Part shown: piece by piece, positions 7,590 to 18,018 of the stretch
How positions within the stretch are numbered: the first letter of the stretch is position 1
How the letters are laid out: the number at the start of each line of letters is the position of its first letter
Source of the DNA: Bacillota bacterium
GTDB taxonomy: Bacteria; Bacillota; Clostridia; Lachnospirales; Cellulosilyticaceae
Assembly (NCBI GenBank): GCA_023457875.1
Contig: JAEXBC010000205.1
Span: 1-18,461 of the forward strand
Reading direction: 5' to 3'
DNA: 18,461 nt
The notes under the pieces: generated by a model
Told to the model about the DNA's origin: nothing
What the model saw: only the letters and a program-made list of their open reading frames with translations
Databases searched by the model: none
Program-made: the position numbers and the translations under genes

Positions 7590-7990
7590 TGTAGATAAAT
7601 AATTAATTTTGAAAAAATTTAGCTCTAACCCCTTTACTTTTAAAATTTATAGTTATTCCACAAAATATCCACATTATTTTTTACAAAACGCCTTGTGGAT
7701 ATTTTTCTGGAAAGGTTGCTTTTCCACAGCTAATTTGATATTATAAAATTACTTGTAGATAAGTTGTTAATTATATTAAGTTATTCACATTCTGTTGATA
7801 AAGTTGTGTATAACTTATATTTTTTCCTTTTTTTTTGCATTTTTTAGTGCTTTTGATGTCTTTTTTATCTGGACAACTTTATCCACACTTTGTTTAACAC
7901 TCTTTTTTCATTTTTTAAATATAAAAATTTTATCATATATGTTGATTAATTTATGCACATGTTGACAACACTTTAATAACTTGTGTATAA
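7590..7990. other. oriC, upstream subregion (DnaA-box cluster between rpmH and dnaA)
   Basis: Sites matching TTATNCACA are at 7781-7789 (+), 7805-7813 (-), 7879-7887 (+, perfect TTATCCACA), 7951-7959 (+) and 7982-7990 (-). One-mismatch sites to TTATCCACA are at 7590-7598 (-), 7665-7673 (+), 7694-7702 (-), 7720-7728 (+), 7754-7762 (-) and 7793-7801 (-). T-rich tracts lie at 7822-7867 and 7901-7937. Gene orientation diverges at this point (minus genes to the left, plus genes to the right), as expected at the replication origin. Together with the dnaA-dnaN spacer it forms a bipartite origin like that of Bacillus subtilis. Confidence 0.92.
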
Positions 7991-7991
7991 A
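7962..7991 (+). promoter_or_regulatory. dnaA promoter overlapped by a DnaA box
   Basis: TTGACA (7962-7967), an 18-bp spacer and TATAAA (7986-7991) form a good vegetative promoter; start of transcription would be near 7998, just before the AGGAGG at 8002-8007. The DnaA box TGTGTATAA (7982-7990) covers most of the -10 element and another box (7951-7959) lies just upstream of -35, so repression of dnaA by DnaA is the natural inference. Confidence 0.65.
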
Positions 7992-8014
7992 TCATTAAAT
8001 TAGGAGGATTAAGT

Positions 8015-9355
8015 ATGTCACCACTGTATCAAACACAATGGGAAGCAATCCTTAGTATTATTGAACTTGAAACGTCTAGTGTAAGTTTTAATACTTGGTT
8101 TAAGGAAACTGATCTTCTATCTATAGAAGACACTACTTTATTCATTGGTGTAAAAAACGAATTTACTAAAGAGATTCTTAATACGCGCTATATAGAGCTT
8201 ATTAAAAATAGTGCACTTCAAGTTCTTAATAAGGAATATGTTATTAAATTTGTACTTCCAAATGAACAAAGCAATACTAACAAAAAAATGTCTAAGAAAA
8301 ATGACCAACTTCAGGATCCACTCAATAACCCTAGTAATCTGAATCCTAGATATGTTTTTGATAGCTTTGTCGTTGGTAATAGCAATCGTATGGCTCATGC
8401 TGCTGCTTTAGCTGTTGCCGAAGCTCCTGCTAGAGCATATAACCCACTTTTCTTATATGGTGGTGTAGGTCTGGGTAAAACCCATCTTATGCATTCAATT
8501 GCGCATTATATCCTAGACCAAAATCCTCATTCAAAGATTATTTATGCTTCATCAGAAAAGTTTACAAATGAGTTGATTAACTCTATTCGTGATGATAAAA
8601 ATGAAAGCTTCCGTAACAAATATAGAAATATTGATGTCCTGCTTATAGATGATATTCAGTTTATTACTGGTAAAGAAAGAACTCAGGAAGAATTCTTCCA
8701 TACCTTTAATGCCCTTTATGAAGCAAATAAACAAATTATTATCTCTAGTGATAGGCCACCAAAAGAAATTGAAACCCTTGAAGAACGTTTACGTTCTAGA
8801 TTTGAATGGGGTCTTATTGCAGATATTCAAAGCCCAGATCTTGAAACGCGAATTGCCATTTTGCGTAAAAAAGCTGAGATAGAAAGCCTTTCTGTGCCTG
8901 AAGATGTCTTGTTATTCATTGCTAAAACAGTTATATCAAACATTCGTGAACTCGAAGGCGCACTCAATAGAATTCTTGCTTTTTCTTCTCTTACTAATAA
9001 GCCAATAACTGTAGAACTTGCAAATGAAGCACTTAAAGACCTTATTTCTAAGGACAGGCCTAAAATTATTACAGCTGAATATATACAAGAAATAGTTGCT
9101 ACTTATTTTCATATTAAGCCCGAAGAATTACGATCTCCAAAAAGAACACGTAACATAGCATATCCTAGACAAATTGCGATGTATCTTTGTCGTAAGCTTA
9201 CCGATCTTTCTTTACCTAAAATAGGAGAAAAATTTGGTGGACGAGATCATACAACGATTATTCACGGCTTTGAAAAAATTTCTCATGAACTTCAAAATGA
9301 CATAGAACTGACACAAATTCTAAATGAACTAGAATCTAAAATTACAGCTAAATAA
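8015..9355 (+). CDS. dnaA: Chromosomal replication initiator protein DnaA
   Basis: AAA+ initiator that binds DnaA boxes in oriC, melts the origin and recruits the helicase. The 446-aa protein has domain I (about 1-80), a short polar linker domain II (about 81-110), AAA+ domain III with Walker A GGVGLGKT (149-156), Walker B LLIDD (209-213) and the arginine-rich [10 protein letters not shown] block, and domain IV with the DNA-binding signature [11 protein letters not shown] (408-418). Length is typical. Start ATG at 8015 has AGGAGG 7 nt upstream. Flanked on both sides by DnaA-box clusters; probably autoregulated through a box overlapping its -10 element. First gene of the rightward replication cluster. 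Confidence 0.99.
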   Translation: MSPLYQTQWEAILSIIELETSSVSFNTWFKETDLLSIEDTTLFIGVKNEFTKEILNTRYIELIKNSALQVLNKEYVIKFVLPNEQSNTNKKMSKKNDQLQDPLNNPSNLNPRYVFDSFVVGNSNRMAHAAALAVAEAPARAYNPLFLYGGVGLGKTHLMHSIAHYILDQNPHSKIIYASSEKFTNELINSIRDDKNESFRNKYRNIDVLLIDDIQFITGKERTQEEFFHTFNALYEANKQIIISSDRPPKEIETLEERLRSRFEWGLIADIQSPDLETRIAILRKKAEIESLSVPEDVLLFIAKTVISNIRELEGALNRILAFSSLTNKPITVELANEALKDLISKDRPKIITAEYIQEIVATYFHIKPEELRSPKRTRNIAYPRQIAMYLCRKLTDLSLPKIGEKFGGRDHTTIIHGFEKISHELQNDIELTQILNELESKITAK

Positions 9356-9358
9356 GCT

Positions 9359-9604
9359 TGTGTATATTCATGTTAACTTTACGTTAATACTTTGTGGATT
9401 GTTTTTGCGATTTTTGTTTGATGTTAATAGTGTGGATAAGGTTAAAGTTATTGTTTAACTCTTCCACATGTGTATAAACATGATTTTTTTTAATAACGAT
9501 AATGCCTAAGTGGGGTTATCCACAGTACCCACACCCACTATTACTATTAATACTAAATTTACTTTAATAATTGTATTTTATTTACACGGAAGGAGCTATC
9601 CACA
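9359..9604. other. oriC, downstream subregion (dnaA-dnaN spacer)
   Basis: DnaA boxes: perfect TTATCCACA at 9431-9439 (-) and 9516-9524 (+), TTATACACA at 9469-9477 (-), and one-mismatch sites at 9359-9367 (-) and 9596-9604 (+, CTATCCACA overlapping the dnaN ribosome site and the A of its ATG). To the right of the 9516 box come a G+C-rich spacer, a trinucleotide array (9538-9555) and AT-rich DNA, the layout described for the Bacillus unwinding region. A possible dnaN promoter TTGTTT-16-TATAAA (9451-9478) has its -10 inside the 9469-9477 box, but its -35 is weak. Confidence 0.85.
9516..9582 (+). other. Predicted origin unwinding element with DnaA-trio-like repeats
   Basis: Order seen: DnaA box TTATCCACA (9516-9524), G+C-rich spacer with two CCC runs (9525-9537), six in-phase trinucleotides CTA TTA CTA TTA ATA CTA (9538-9555), then A/T-rich DNA to about 9582. 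Read 3'-5' on the complement these are GAT AAT GAT AAT TAT GAT; five of six fit the published DnaA-trio consensus 3'-(G/A)A(T/A)-5'. In B. subtilis this element loads DnaA onto one strand to melt the origin. Function here is inferred from architecture only. Confidence 0.65.
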
Positions 9605-10710
9605 TGCATATCTATTGCAGACAAGATCTGTTACTTAATAGTATAAATACTGTGCTTAAAGCATGTTCAACTAAGACAACAATGCCCATACTAGAATGTA
9701 TTTTCATTAAAGCATTTAATAACAAACTTACTTTAGTAAGTAATAACTTAGAGCTGGGAATTGAAAGTACAATTGATGCAGATGTTATAGATGAAGGATT
9801 TATAGCACTTGAGTCTAAAATATTCTCCGAAATTATCAGAAAGATGCCAGGAGAAGTTATAGAAATTTCATCTGATGATAACTACATGACAAATATCATG
9901 AGTGAGAAGTCAAAATTCCAAATTGCTGGTCAATCAGGTAAAGACTTTCCTGAACTACCAAACGTTGAAAAGACCCATGTTTGTACTGTCAATCAATTAG
10001 CACTAAAAGAAATGATTCGTCAAACTATTTTTTCTGTTGCTCAAGATGAAACAAGACCTATCCTTACAGGAGAAATGTTTCAAATTAAGAATAATAGTTT
10101 GAATATGGTTTCAGTCGATGGATACCGTATTTCATATAGAAAATTAGAATTATCAAATGAGAATAGTGAAATTGAAGTTGTCATTCCAGGAAAGACACTG
10201 GGAGAAATCAATAAGATTCTTTCCTCTGAAGAAGATGATGAAGTCACTATTTATTTTGGCGATAAAAACGTTCTTTTTGATATAGGAGACAGTAAGATTG
10301 TTTCCCGTTTGTTAGAAGGAGAATTCTTAAAATATGAGCAAGTATTCTCTACAGATTACGAGACTAAAATATTAGTAGATCGTAAGAACTTTTTAATGAG
10401 TATTGAACGTGCAGCTCTTATTTCTAGGGAAGGTAAGAAAAATCCTATTCGCATTCAAATTGAGGGGCACAAAATGCTCATTACATCAAATGCAGAACTT
10501 GGAACTGCTCGTGAAGAGCTTGATGTAATACTTGAAGGTAAAGCAATTACAATTGCTTTTAATCCAAAATATCTTATTGATGCACTTAAAGCAATTGATG
10601 AAGATAACATATGTATACACTTTATATCTGCCCTTACCCCTTGTATTATTAAGCCAGAGGATGGGGATCATTATAAGTACTTAATCTTGCCAATTCGTGT
10701 AAATTCATAA
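9604..10710 (+). CDS. dnaN: DNA polymerase III beta subunit (sliding clamp)
   Basis: Ring-shaped processivity clamp that tethers DNA polymerase III and many repair proteins to DNA. From ATG 9604 the product is 368 aa, normal for the family (three clamp domains). Recognisable blocks are RQDLLLNSINTVLKA near the start, TMPILECI, the central TRPILTGEMFQI and VDGYRISYRK, and a C-terminal tail ending DGDHYKYLILPIRVNS. The frame is open from a TTG at 9571, but ATG 9604 has GGAAGGAG 8 nt upstream and gives the usual N-terminus. A near-consensus DnaA box overlaps the ribosome site/start codon. A hairpin follows the stop, so dnaN may be partly uncoupled from the next genes. Confidence 0.98.
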   Translation: MHIYCRQDLLLNSINTVLKACSTKTTMPILECIFIKAFNNKLTLVSNNLELGIESTIDADVIDEGFIALESKIFSEIIRKMPGEVIEISSDDNYMTNIMSEKSKFQIAGQSGKDFPELPNVEKTHVCTVNQLALKEMIRQTIFSVAQDETRPILTGEMFQIKNNSLNMVSVDGYRISYRKLELSNENSEIEVVIPGKTLGEINKILSSEEDDEVTIYFGDKNVLFDIGDSKIVSRLLEGEFLKYEQVFSTDYETKILVDRKNFLMSIERAALISREGKKNPIRIQIEGHKMLITSNAELGTAREELDVILEGKAITIAFNPKYLIDALKAIDEDNICIHFISALTPCIIKPEDGDHYKYLILPIRVNS

Positions 10711-10724
10711 AATAATGTAAAAGT

Positions 10725-10760
10725 AATCGCTCTACAGTTCTTGTGAATAATAGAGCGATT
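10725..10760 (+). terminator. Hairpin after dnaN (possible weak terminator)
   Basis: AATCGCTCTA (10725-10734) and TAGAGCGATT (10751-10760) form a 10-bp stem with a 16-nt loop. It is followed by TATTACTTAG, not a clean U tract, so termination may be inefficient. It separates dnaN from the S4-domain gene. Confidence 0.5.
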
Positions 10761-10768
10761 TATTACTT

Positions 10769-10790
10769 AGTATTTTGTATACAAAATACT
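10769..10790. repeat. Perfect 22-bp palindrome upstream of the S4-domain gene
   Basis: AGTATTTTGTA is followed immediately by its exact reverse complement, with GTATAC at the centre, ending 21 nt before the ATG of the S4 gene. The core TTTTGTATACAAAA resembles operators of FadR-type GntR repressors (general knowledge). It could also fold as a hairpin in the mRNA just upstream of the ribosome site. Confidence 0.7.
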
Positions 10791-10810
10791 TTAAGACAAA
10801 GGAGAAAACC

Positions 10811-11017
10811 ATGAAGGAAATTAAAATTACTACAGAATTTATAAAATTAGAGCAGCTCATGAAGTTTGCTGATATGGTTCAAACAGGTGGTGAAGCAAAA
10901 ACATTGATTAATCAAGAATTAGTTCTTGTTAATGGTGAAATATGCACCCAAAGAGGAAAAAAGATTAGAGTAGGTGATGAAGTATTGTTCGACGGAGAGC
11001 TTTATAAGGTAAAATAA
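10811..11017 (+). CDS. yaaA: S4-domain RNA-binding protein, YaaA/RlbA type
   Basis: 68-aa protein made almost entirely of an S4 RNA-binding fold: a helix-rich start (EFIKLEQLMKFADMVQTGGE), AKTLINQELVLVNGE and a C-terminal RGKKIRVGDEVLFDG strand pair. This is the small conserved gene found between dnaN and recF in Firmicutes (yaaA in B. subtilis); the related YlmH/HSP15 S4 proteins bind rRNA, and a ribosome-related role is suspected. The frame is open from 10775, but ATG 10811 has AAAGGAG 6 nt upstream and gives the family-typical N-terminus. Ends 17 nt before recF. It is preceded by a perfect palindrome that may regulate it. Confidence 0.9.
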   Translation: MKEIKITTEFIKLEQLMKFADMVQTGGEAKTLINQELVLVNGEICTQRGKKIRVGDEVLFDGELYKVK

Positions 11018-11034
11018 TCAAGAAGGAGAGCTTT

Positions 11035-12117
11035 ATGTATATTAAGGAGCTATCTTTAACTAATTTTAGAAATTATGATCAAATCAATATTTCTTTTGAT
11101 TATGGAATAAATATTTTTATAGGTGATAATGCTCAAGGTAAAACAAATATTTTAGAGTCCATTTATCTTTGTGCTACAGCTAGGTCACATAGGACGCATA
11201 AAGAAAAAGAAGCCATCAAATGGAATGAGGAAAATGCGCATATTCAACTAAAAGTCCAAAAGAATTATGCTGAAGATACAATTGATTTTAATTTGTGTCC
11301 TAAATCTAAGTCGGTACATGTCAATAAACTTCCTGTTGGGCGTTTAGGAGAATTATTTGGTGTTTTGAATATTGTTATGTTTTCTCCTGAAGATTTACAG
11401 CTAATTAAAAATAGTCCTAAGGAGCGTCGAAGATTTATTGATATTGAACTTTGTCAGATTGATAAAATGTATTATTACGCATTAAGACAATATCATAAGG
11501 TGTTGAAACAACGTAATTTGGCTTTAAAGCAGTATTTTAGTCATAAAGACTACTCAATTATAGAAGTATGGGATATGCAAATAGAGGAGTATGCAAAAAT
11601 CATTATTGAAAAAAGAAGAGCCTTTATTGAGGAAATCAATAAGATTGCTTCTCATATTCATGATGACATCTCAGGACACAAAGAAAAGTTAGAAGTTATT
11701 TATCAACCTAGTGTAGATTTAATTGAATTTAACGAAAAGATTATAAAATATAGAGAAAAGGATATACTTTACCAAACGACTTCTATAGGACCACATCGTG
11801 ATGATTTGATTTTTTTAATCAATGGAATGGATGTCAAGACATATGGTTCACAAGGTCAGCAAAGAAGTGTGGTATTATCCATGAAGTTAGCTGAAATTGA
11901 TATTATGAAAAAGTATATCGGAGAAGATCCAGTACTGCTATTAGATGATGTACTCTCAGAATTAGATGATAAAAGGCAAAAAGATCTTTTTAGATATACT
12001 AGTAATATTCAAACATTAATTACTTGTACAGGTGTTGAGCAAAGTGTATGGGATACACAAAAAATTGGAAAACTTTATAAGATTAAATCTGGCACAATTG
12101 AGGTAGTTCATGGTTAA
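11035..12117 (+). CDS. recF: DNA replication and repair protein RecF
   Basis: SMC-like ATPase that with RecO/RecR loads RecA at single-strand gaps. The 360-aa protein carries the N-terminal block ELSLTNFRNYD, Walker A GDNAQGKT (30-37), the FSPEDLQLIKNSPKERRRFID block, ABC signature YGSQGQQR (270-277) and Walker B with LLLDDVLSELDD (301-312; D304/D305). Typical length and full motif set. ATG 11035 has GGAG 6 nt upstream. The remB/yaaB (DUF370) gene often found between recF and gyrB in Firmicutes is absent here; recF is followed by a 129-nt spacer with a gyrB promoter candidate. Confidence 0.98.
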   Translation: MYIKELSLTNFRNYDQINISFDYGINIFIGDNAQGKTNILESIYLCATARSHRTHKEKEAIKWNEENAHIQLKVQKNYAEDTIDFNLCPKSKSVHVNKLPVGRLGELFGVLNIVMFSPEDLQLIKNSPKERRRFIDIELCQIDKMYYYALRQYHKVLKQRNLALKQYFSHKDYSIIEVWDMQIEEYAKIIIEKRRAFIEEINKIASHIHDDISGHKEKLEVIYQPSVDLIEFNEKIIKYREKDILYQTTSIGPHRDDLIFLINGMDVKTYGSQGQQRSVVLSMKLAEIDIMKKYIGEDPVLLLDDVLSELDDKRQKDLFRYTSNIQTLITCTGVEQSVWDTQKIGKLYKIKSGTIEVVHG

Positions 12118-12165
12118 AAACATAAATAGGTAAATATTATCAATAGTCCTATGAAGTTGGTAGAT

Positions 12166-12194
12166 TTGCCTTTGTTAATCATTTGGTATATAAT
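12166..12194 (+). promoter_or_regulatory. Candidate promoter for gyrB-gyrA
   Basis: TTGCCT (12166-12171, 4 of 6 to TTGACA), 17-bp spacer, perfect TATAAT (12189-12194). It lies in the recF-gyrB spacer and would give a leader of about 45 nt. The AT-rich context makes chance matches easier, so this is moderate evidence. Confidence 0.55.
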
Positions 12195-12237
12195 AAATAA
12201 TAGATAAGTATAGTTTTTAGTAATATAAAAGGAGTGA

Positions 12238-14151
<1,914 letters not shown>

Positions 14152-14170
14152 AAGGGCAAGGAGAATATAA

Positions 14171-16711
14171 ATGGATATAAATGATGAAACGTATGACAAG
14201 ATTATTCATAGAGATATACAAGAAGAAATGGAAAATTGTTATATTGATTACGCCATGAGCGTTATTGTATCTCGTGCCCTACCTGATGTACGAGATGGTT
14301 TAAAACCTGTTCACAGACGTATTCTTTATTCTATGAGTGAATTAAATTTATGGTCAGACAAACAGTACAGAAAATCTGCACGTATTGTCGGAGATACCAT
14401 GGGTAAATATCACCCACATGGAGATTCATCAATTTATGATGCGATGGTTCGTATGGCACAGGACTTCTCAACAAGATATCCTTTAGTTGATGGACAAGGT
14501 AACTTTGGATCCGTTGATGGAGATAGTGCTGCTGCTATGCGTTATACTGAAGCAAAGATGAGCAAGATAACAAATGCTTTACTTGCTGATATCGAAAAGG
14601 ATACTGTAGATTTTAGACCAAACTTTGATGAAACCCTCAAAGAACCTTGTGTTTTACCAGCTAGGTACCCTAATTTACTTGTTAATGGATCCTCAGGTAT
14701 TGCTGTTGGTATGGCTACCAATATTCCACCTCATAATCTTGTTGAAGTGATTAATGGTGTCATAAAAATGATTAACAATTATATTGGGGAAAACGAAGAA
14801 CAGGAAGTCCGTGAGACTGAAATAGAAGAGCTCATGTCAATTATAGAGGGACCAGATTTTCCGACTGGTGCAACGATTTATGGTCGTTATGGCATAGAGC
14901 AAGCCTATAGAACAGGAAGAGGAAAAGTTAAGGTAAAGGCAAAAGCTGAAATTGAAGCAATTCATGCTGGAAAATCTAGAATTGTTGTGACAGAGATTCC
15001 TTATTTAGTCAATAAATCAAAACTAATTGAAAAGATTGCTGATCTTGTAAAAGAAAAGAGAATAGATGGTATTACTGATATAAGGGATGAATCTGATAGA
15101 AATGGTATGTCTATTATCATTGAATTAAGAAGAGATGTTAATCCAAATGTTGTTTTAAATCAGCTATATAAGTATACACAATTACAAGATACCTTTAGCA
15201 TTAATATGCTGGCACTTGTAAATGACAAGCCAGAGGTGCTTAATCTTAAGCAAATTCTTGAAGAATACTTAAAGCATCAAAAAGAAGTTATAACAAGAAG
15301 AACTAAGTTTGATTTAAAGAAGGCAGAAGATAGAGCACATATTTTAGAAGGACTTCGCAAAGCCCTGGATAACATTGATTTGATTGTATCACTGATCCGT
15401 TCATCAAAAACGGTCCAAGAAGCTAAAGAAAAGATAATTGAAGCCATTGATTTAACAGAGATTCAAGCTCAAGCTATTGTTGAAATGAGACTTCGTGCTT
15501 TAACTGGATTAGAAAGAGAAAAGATTGAGGAAGAGTACGCAGAATTATTACAGAAAATCGAATACTTAAAATCTATTCTTGCTAGTGAATACAAATTGTT
15601 AACTGTTATCAAAGAAGAATTGACAGAAGTGAGACAAAAGTATGGTGATGGAAGAAGAACAGATATTACCATTGATGAAGATGAATATGAAATTGAAGAT
15701 TTAATTGATGAAGAGAATATTGTGGTGACTGTTACCCAATTTGGCTATATTAAACGTATACCACTAGACACCTATAAAAATCAAAATAGGGGTGGTAAAG
15801 GTATCGTTGGTGTTAATACTATTGAAGATGATGCAATCACACAATTATTTGTTACATCAAACTTTAACTATATTATGTTTTTCACTAACAAGGGAAAAGC
15901 ATATCGTATTAAAGGTTATAAAATCCCAGAAGCAGGAAGGACTGCAAGGGGAACAGCAATTGTTAATTTATTAGAACTTGATAAAGAAGAGGTCATTACA
16001 GCAGTCTTCCCAGTTCAAGAAAGTGAAGAAGAAACATTCTTAACGATGGTTACTAAAAAGGGTCAAATTAAGAAAACACCTTTTAAAGATTTCCAAAATA
16101 TTAGAAAGGGTGGGCTTATTGCACTTTCACTGAATGAAGAAGATGAGTTGGTAGATGTGCATCAAACTACAGCTGAGGATTCTATTTTAGTGGCTACTAA
16201 AAATGGACAAGGTATATTATTTGATGCTACAGATGTAAGACCAATGGGTAGAAATACTAGAGGAGTAAGAGCTATCAATCTGAGTGAAGGTGATGAAGTA
16301 GTAGGTGCAACTGTTCCTAGAGATGGGGAACAAATTCTTACTACTACCACTAAAGGTTTAGGAAAAAGAACACAAATAGATGCCTTTAGAGCACAAAAAC
16401 GTGGTGGAAAAGGATTAAAGATTAGTAAATTGTCTTCAAAAACAGGATATATTGTAGGTGTTGAATCAGTAAGTGACGAAGATGAATTATTATTAATTAC
16501 TTCAGCAGGTGTTATTATTCGTATTAAGGTAGCACAAATCTCTTCCATCGGGCGAAACGCACAAGGTGTTAAATTAATTAATCTTGATGAGGGTGTACAA
16601 GTTGTATGTATGGAAAAGGTAAATGATGTATTTTTTGATGAAAACATAGATACAGATTTCATCGGCGAACTTCCTTCGGATGAAAATAACGGGGAAAGTA
16701 ATGTTGATTAG
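14171..16711 (+). CDS. gyrA: DNA gyrase subunit A
   Basis: DNA cleavage/religation subunit of gyrase. The 846-aa protein has the winged-helix breakage-reunion domain with catalytic Tyr125 in AAAMRYTE, the quinolone-resistance region [10 protein letters not shown] with Ser86 and Asp90 (equivalents of E. coli S83 and D87) both in the sensitive state, a coiled-coil tower and the C-terminal six-blade beta-pinwheel. The GyrA-box reads QNRGGKG (538-544) rather than the canonical QRRGGKG, keeping the glycines and Lys. The tail is acidic (ends [10 protein letters not shown]). ATG 14171 has AAGGAG 7 nt upstream. The stop TAG is followed by a second TAG and then the ATG of the next gene. Confidence 0.99.
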   Translation: MDINDETYDKIIHRDIQEEMENCYIDYAMSVIVSRALPDVRDGLKPVHRRILYSMSELNLWSDKQYRKSARIVGDTMGKYHPHGDSSIYDAMVRMAQDFSTRYPLVDGQGNFGSVDGDSAAAMRYTEAKMSKITNALLADIEKDTVDFRPNFDETLKEPCVLPARYPNLLVNGSSGIAVGMATNIPPHNLVEVINGVIKMINNYIGENEEQEVRETEIEELMSIIEGPDFPTGATIYGRYGIEQAYRTGRGKVKVKAKAEIEAIHAGKSRIVVTEIPYLVNKSKLIEKIADLVKEKRIDGITDIRDESDRNGMSIIIELRRDVNPNVVLNQLYKYTQLQDTFSINMLALVNDKPEVLNLKQILEEYLKHQKEVITRRTKFDLKKAEDRAHILEGLRKALDNIDLIVSLIRSSKTVQEAKEKIIEAIDLTEIQAQAIVEMRLRALTGLEREKIEEEYAELLQKIEYLKSILASEYKLLTVIKEELTEVRQKYGDGRRTDITIDEDEYEIEDLIDEENIVVTVTQFGYIKRIPLDTYKNQNRGGKGIVGVNTIEDDAITQLFVTSNFNYIMFFTNKGKAYRIKGYKIPEAGRTARGTAIVNLLELDKEEVITAVFPVQESEEETFLTMVTKKGQIKKTPFKDFQNIRKGGLIALSLNEEDELVDVHQTTAEDSILVATKNGQGILFDATDVRPMGRNTRGVRAINLSEGDEVVGATVPRDGEQILTTTTKGLGKRTQIDAFRAQKRGGKGLKISKLSSKTGYIVGVESVSDEDELLLITSAGVIIRIKVAQISSIGRNAQGVKLINLDEGVQVVCMEKVNDVFFDENIDTDFIGELPSDENNGESNVD

Positions 16712-16714
16712 TAG

Positions 16715-17737
16715 ATGAAAATATTAAAACGTCTTTTCATATTATCATTATTGATAACTGTAAGCGTAGGTGGTTTATATTTTTTCTATATCAAGAATAA
16801 CAATGATATAGCATTACCTACGCTTATAAATTTTCATACATCAAATAAAAAATACATCATAAAAAAAGCAGGAAACATTGTAGATGAAGCAGATACTGAA
16901 GAAGAAGCAATACATAAAGCAAAAAATATTAAAAGAAGTATTGCAATTAATACTGTAAATAATGAGTGGGTATATAATCCATTTAATCCCTTTTTAATTA
17001 TTACGGATACTGCAGTACATGATTTTGAGACTTTTAAAGAAGCTATAAAGTATGCTAAAAATAACAATTATGATAAAATTTATTTTGAAAATATATCAAC
17101 ACTAATATGGGAAGACAAAGTACAGGTTAATCAATTTAAAGAGATAGAAGTTCCTATGATTATGCAAAACCCAGAATTACCAAGGGGATGTGAAGTAACT
17201 TCTCTTGCTATGATTTTGAAGTATAGAAATATTGAAGTAGATAAATTAACACTTGCAACAGAAATTAAAAAAGATACTAGCCCTTTTTATATAGATGAAA
17301 AGGGAAGAAAGCATTACGGTAATCCATATGATGGATTTGTAGGTGATATGTATAATATGAGTAAGAATGGCTATGGTGTATATCATGATCCCGTGGCAGA
17401 ACTCGCCCAAAAGTATTGTGGAGACAAAGTTATTGACTTAACAGGGGGAGAGTTTGAAGATATTCTTTATTTTTTATCACAGGGAAATCCGATATGGGTT
17501 ATTACAAATGCCACTTACCAGCCCCTAGATGATTCAAAATTTGAAATTTGGCATACACCTACAGGTATTGTAAAAATAACTAATAAACAACACTCTGTTG
17601 TTATCGTTGGATTTGATGAAAAAAATGTCTATATCAATGATCCCTTACGCAACACTGCAAACGTTGCTATTAACAAAGAAATGTTTAGGAAAGCATGGGA
17701 GCAGATGGGGCATCAGGCGATTACAATTTTAAAGTAA
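16715..17737 (+). CDS. Membrane-anchored C39-family (C39_2/YvpB-like) cysteine peptidase
   Basis: 340-aa predicted extracytoplasmic protein. Residues 5-26 form an uncleaved signal-anchor (LKRLFILSLLITVSVGGLYF). Residues about 47-87 and 92-132 look like two copies of a small beta-alpha-beta module (EEAIHKAK versus KEAIKYAK, each ending in an aromatic strand, NEWVY/LIWE). The C-terminal half matches the C39-like papain fold: Q151 and C159 in QNPELPRGCEVTSLAMIL, H293 in KQHSVVIVGFD and D309 in YINDP form a plausible catalytic set. The gene begins 3 nt after the gyrA stop with no good ribosome site, so reinitiation by ribosomes finishing gyrA is likely. Substrate unknown; there is no nearby bacteriocin or ABC exporter gene, so a leader-peptidase role is not supported. 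Confidence 0.85.
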   Translation: MKILKRLFILSLLITVSVGGLYFFYIKNNNDIALPTLINFHTSNKKYIIKKAGNIVDEADTEEEAIHKAKNIKRSIAINTVNNEWVYNPFNPFLIITDTAVHDFETFKEAIKYAKNNNYDKIYFENISTLIWEDKVQVNQFKEIEVPMIMQNPELPRGCEVTSLAMILKYRNIEVDKLTLATEIKKDTSPFYIDEKGRKHYGNPYDGFVGDMYNMSKNGYGVYHDPVAELAQKYCGDKVIDLTGGEFEDILYFLSQGNPIWVITNATYQPLDDSKFEIWHTPTGIVKITNKQHSVVIVGFDEKNVYINDPLRNTANVAINKEMFRKAWEQMGHQAITILK

Positions 17738-18018
17738 ATGTAGGTAAGGTTTACAAAATATTATTAATAAATTTTACTAAAATACAATTGTAAACAATAG
17801 AGTAAAATGATATCATAATAGTAAGATGTTATTATTTATCATTCCAACAAATACTTTACTCATTTTAGTAAAGATAGGTAAAGAATTTAATTATGGTTAA
17901 AATTTTACTATCTGATAAAATATTTAATACGAATAAATGTGCAAATAACAAAGTATAGTTAAAATGAGTTGAGATATTTTTATGAAAGGTAAGGCATCAA
18001 AAATATTCCAATAATTTT
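17738..18018. other. AT-rich spacer after the peptidase gene
   Basis: No gene above about 10 codons is supported. Visible items: an 8-bp inverted repeat GTTTACAA/TTGTAAAC (17749-17756, 17788-17795), a hairpin CTTTACT/AGTAAAG (17854-17860, 17867-17873), a possible weak promoter TTGTAA-17-TATCAT (17788-17816), and a 10-codon frame MKGKASKIFQ (17982-18014) with only GAG as possible ribosome site. If the promoter is real, a transcript of about 230 nt would end at the terminator at 18050. Evidence is weak because AT-rich DNA yields such matches by chance. Confidence 0.35.

Noticed and set aside
7428..8014. CRISPR array or tandem repeat in the origin spacer
   Set aside because: The repeated nine-base words are DnaA boxes in mixed orientation and irregular spacing, not direct repeats with spacers.
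8138..8882. Overlapping frames (60-86 codons) inside dnaA
   Set aside because: Shadow frames of the conserved dnaA AAA+ region with Ile/Phe/Lys-rich composition and no support.
9571..9603. Upstream TTG start for dnaN
   Set aside because: It falls in the AT-rich origin DNA without a ribosome site; ATG 9604 has GGAAGGAG at good distance and matches the family N-terminus.
16162..16662. 166-codon open frame antisense to the gyrA 3' end
   Set aside because: It lies wholly within a highly conserved gene, has Ser/Thr/Pro/Leu-rich composition typical of antisense frames in AT-rich genes, and shows no recognisable motif.
16834..17067. 77-codon hydrophobic antisense frame inside the peptidase gene
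   Set aside because: Antisense of an A-rich, Lys/Asn/Ile-coding region automatically gives Leu/Phe/Ser-rich frames; no promoter or ribosome site.
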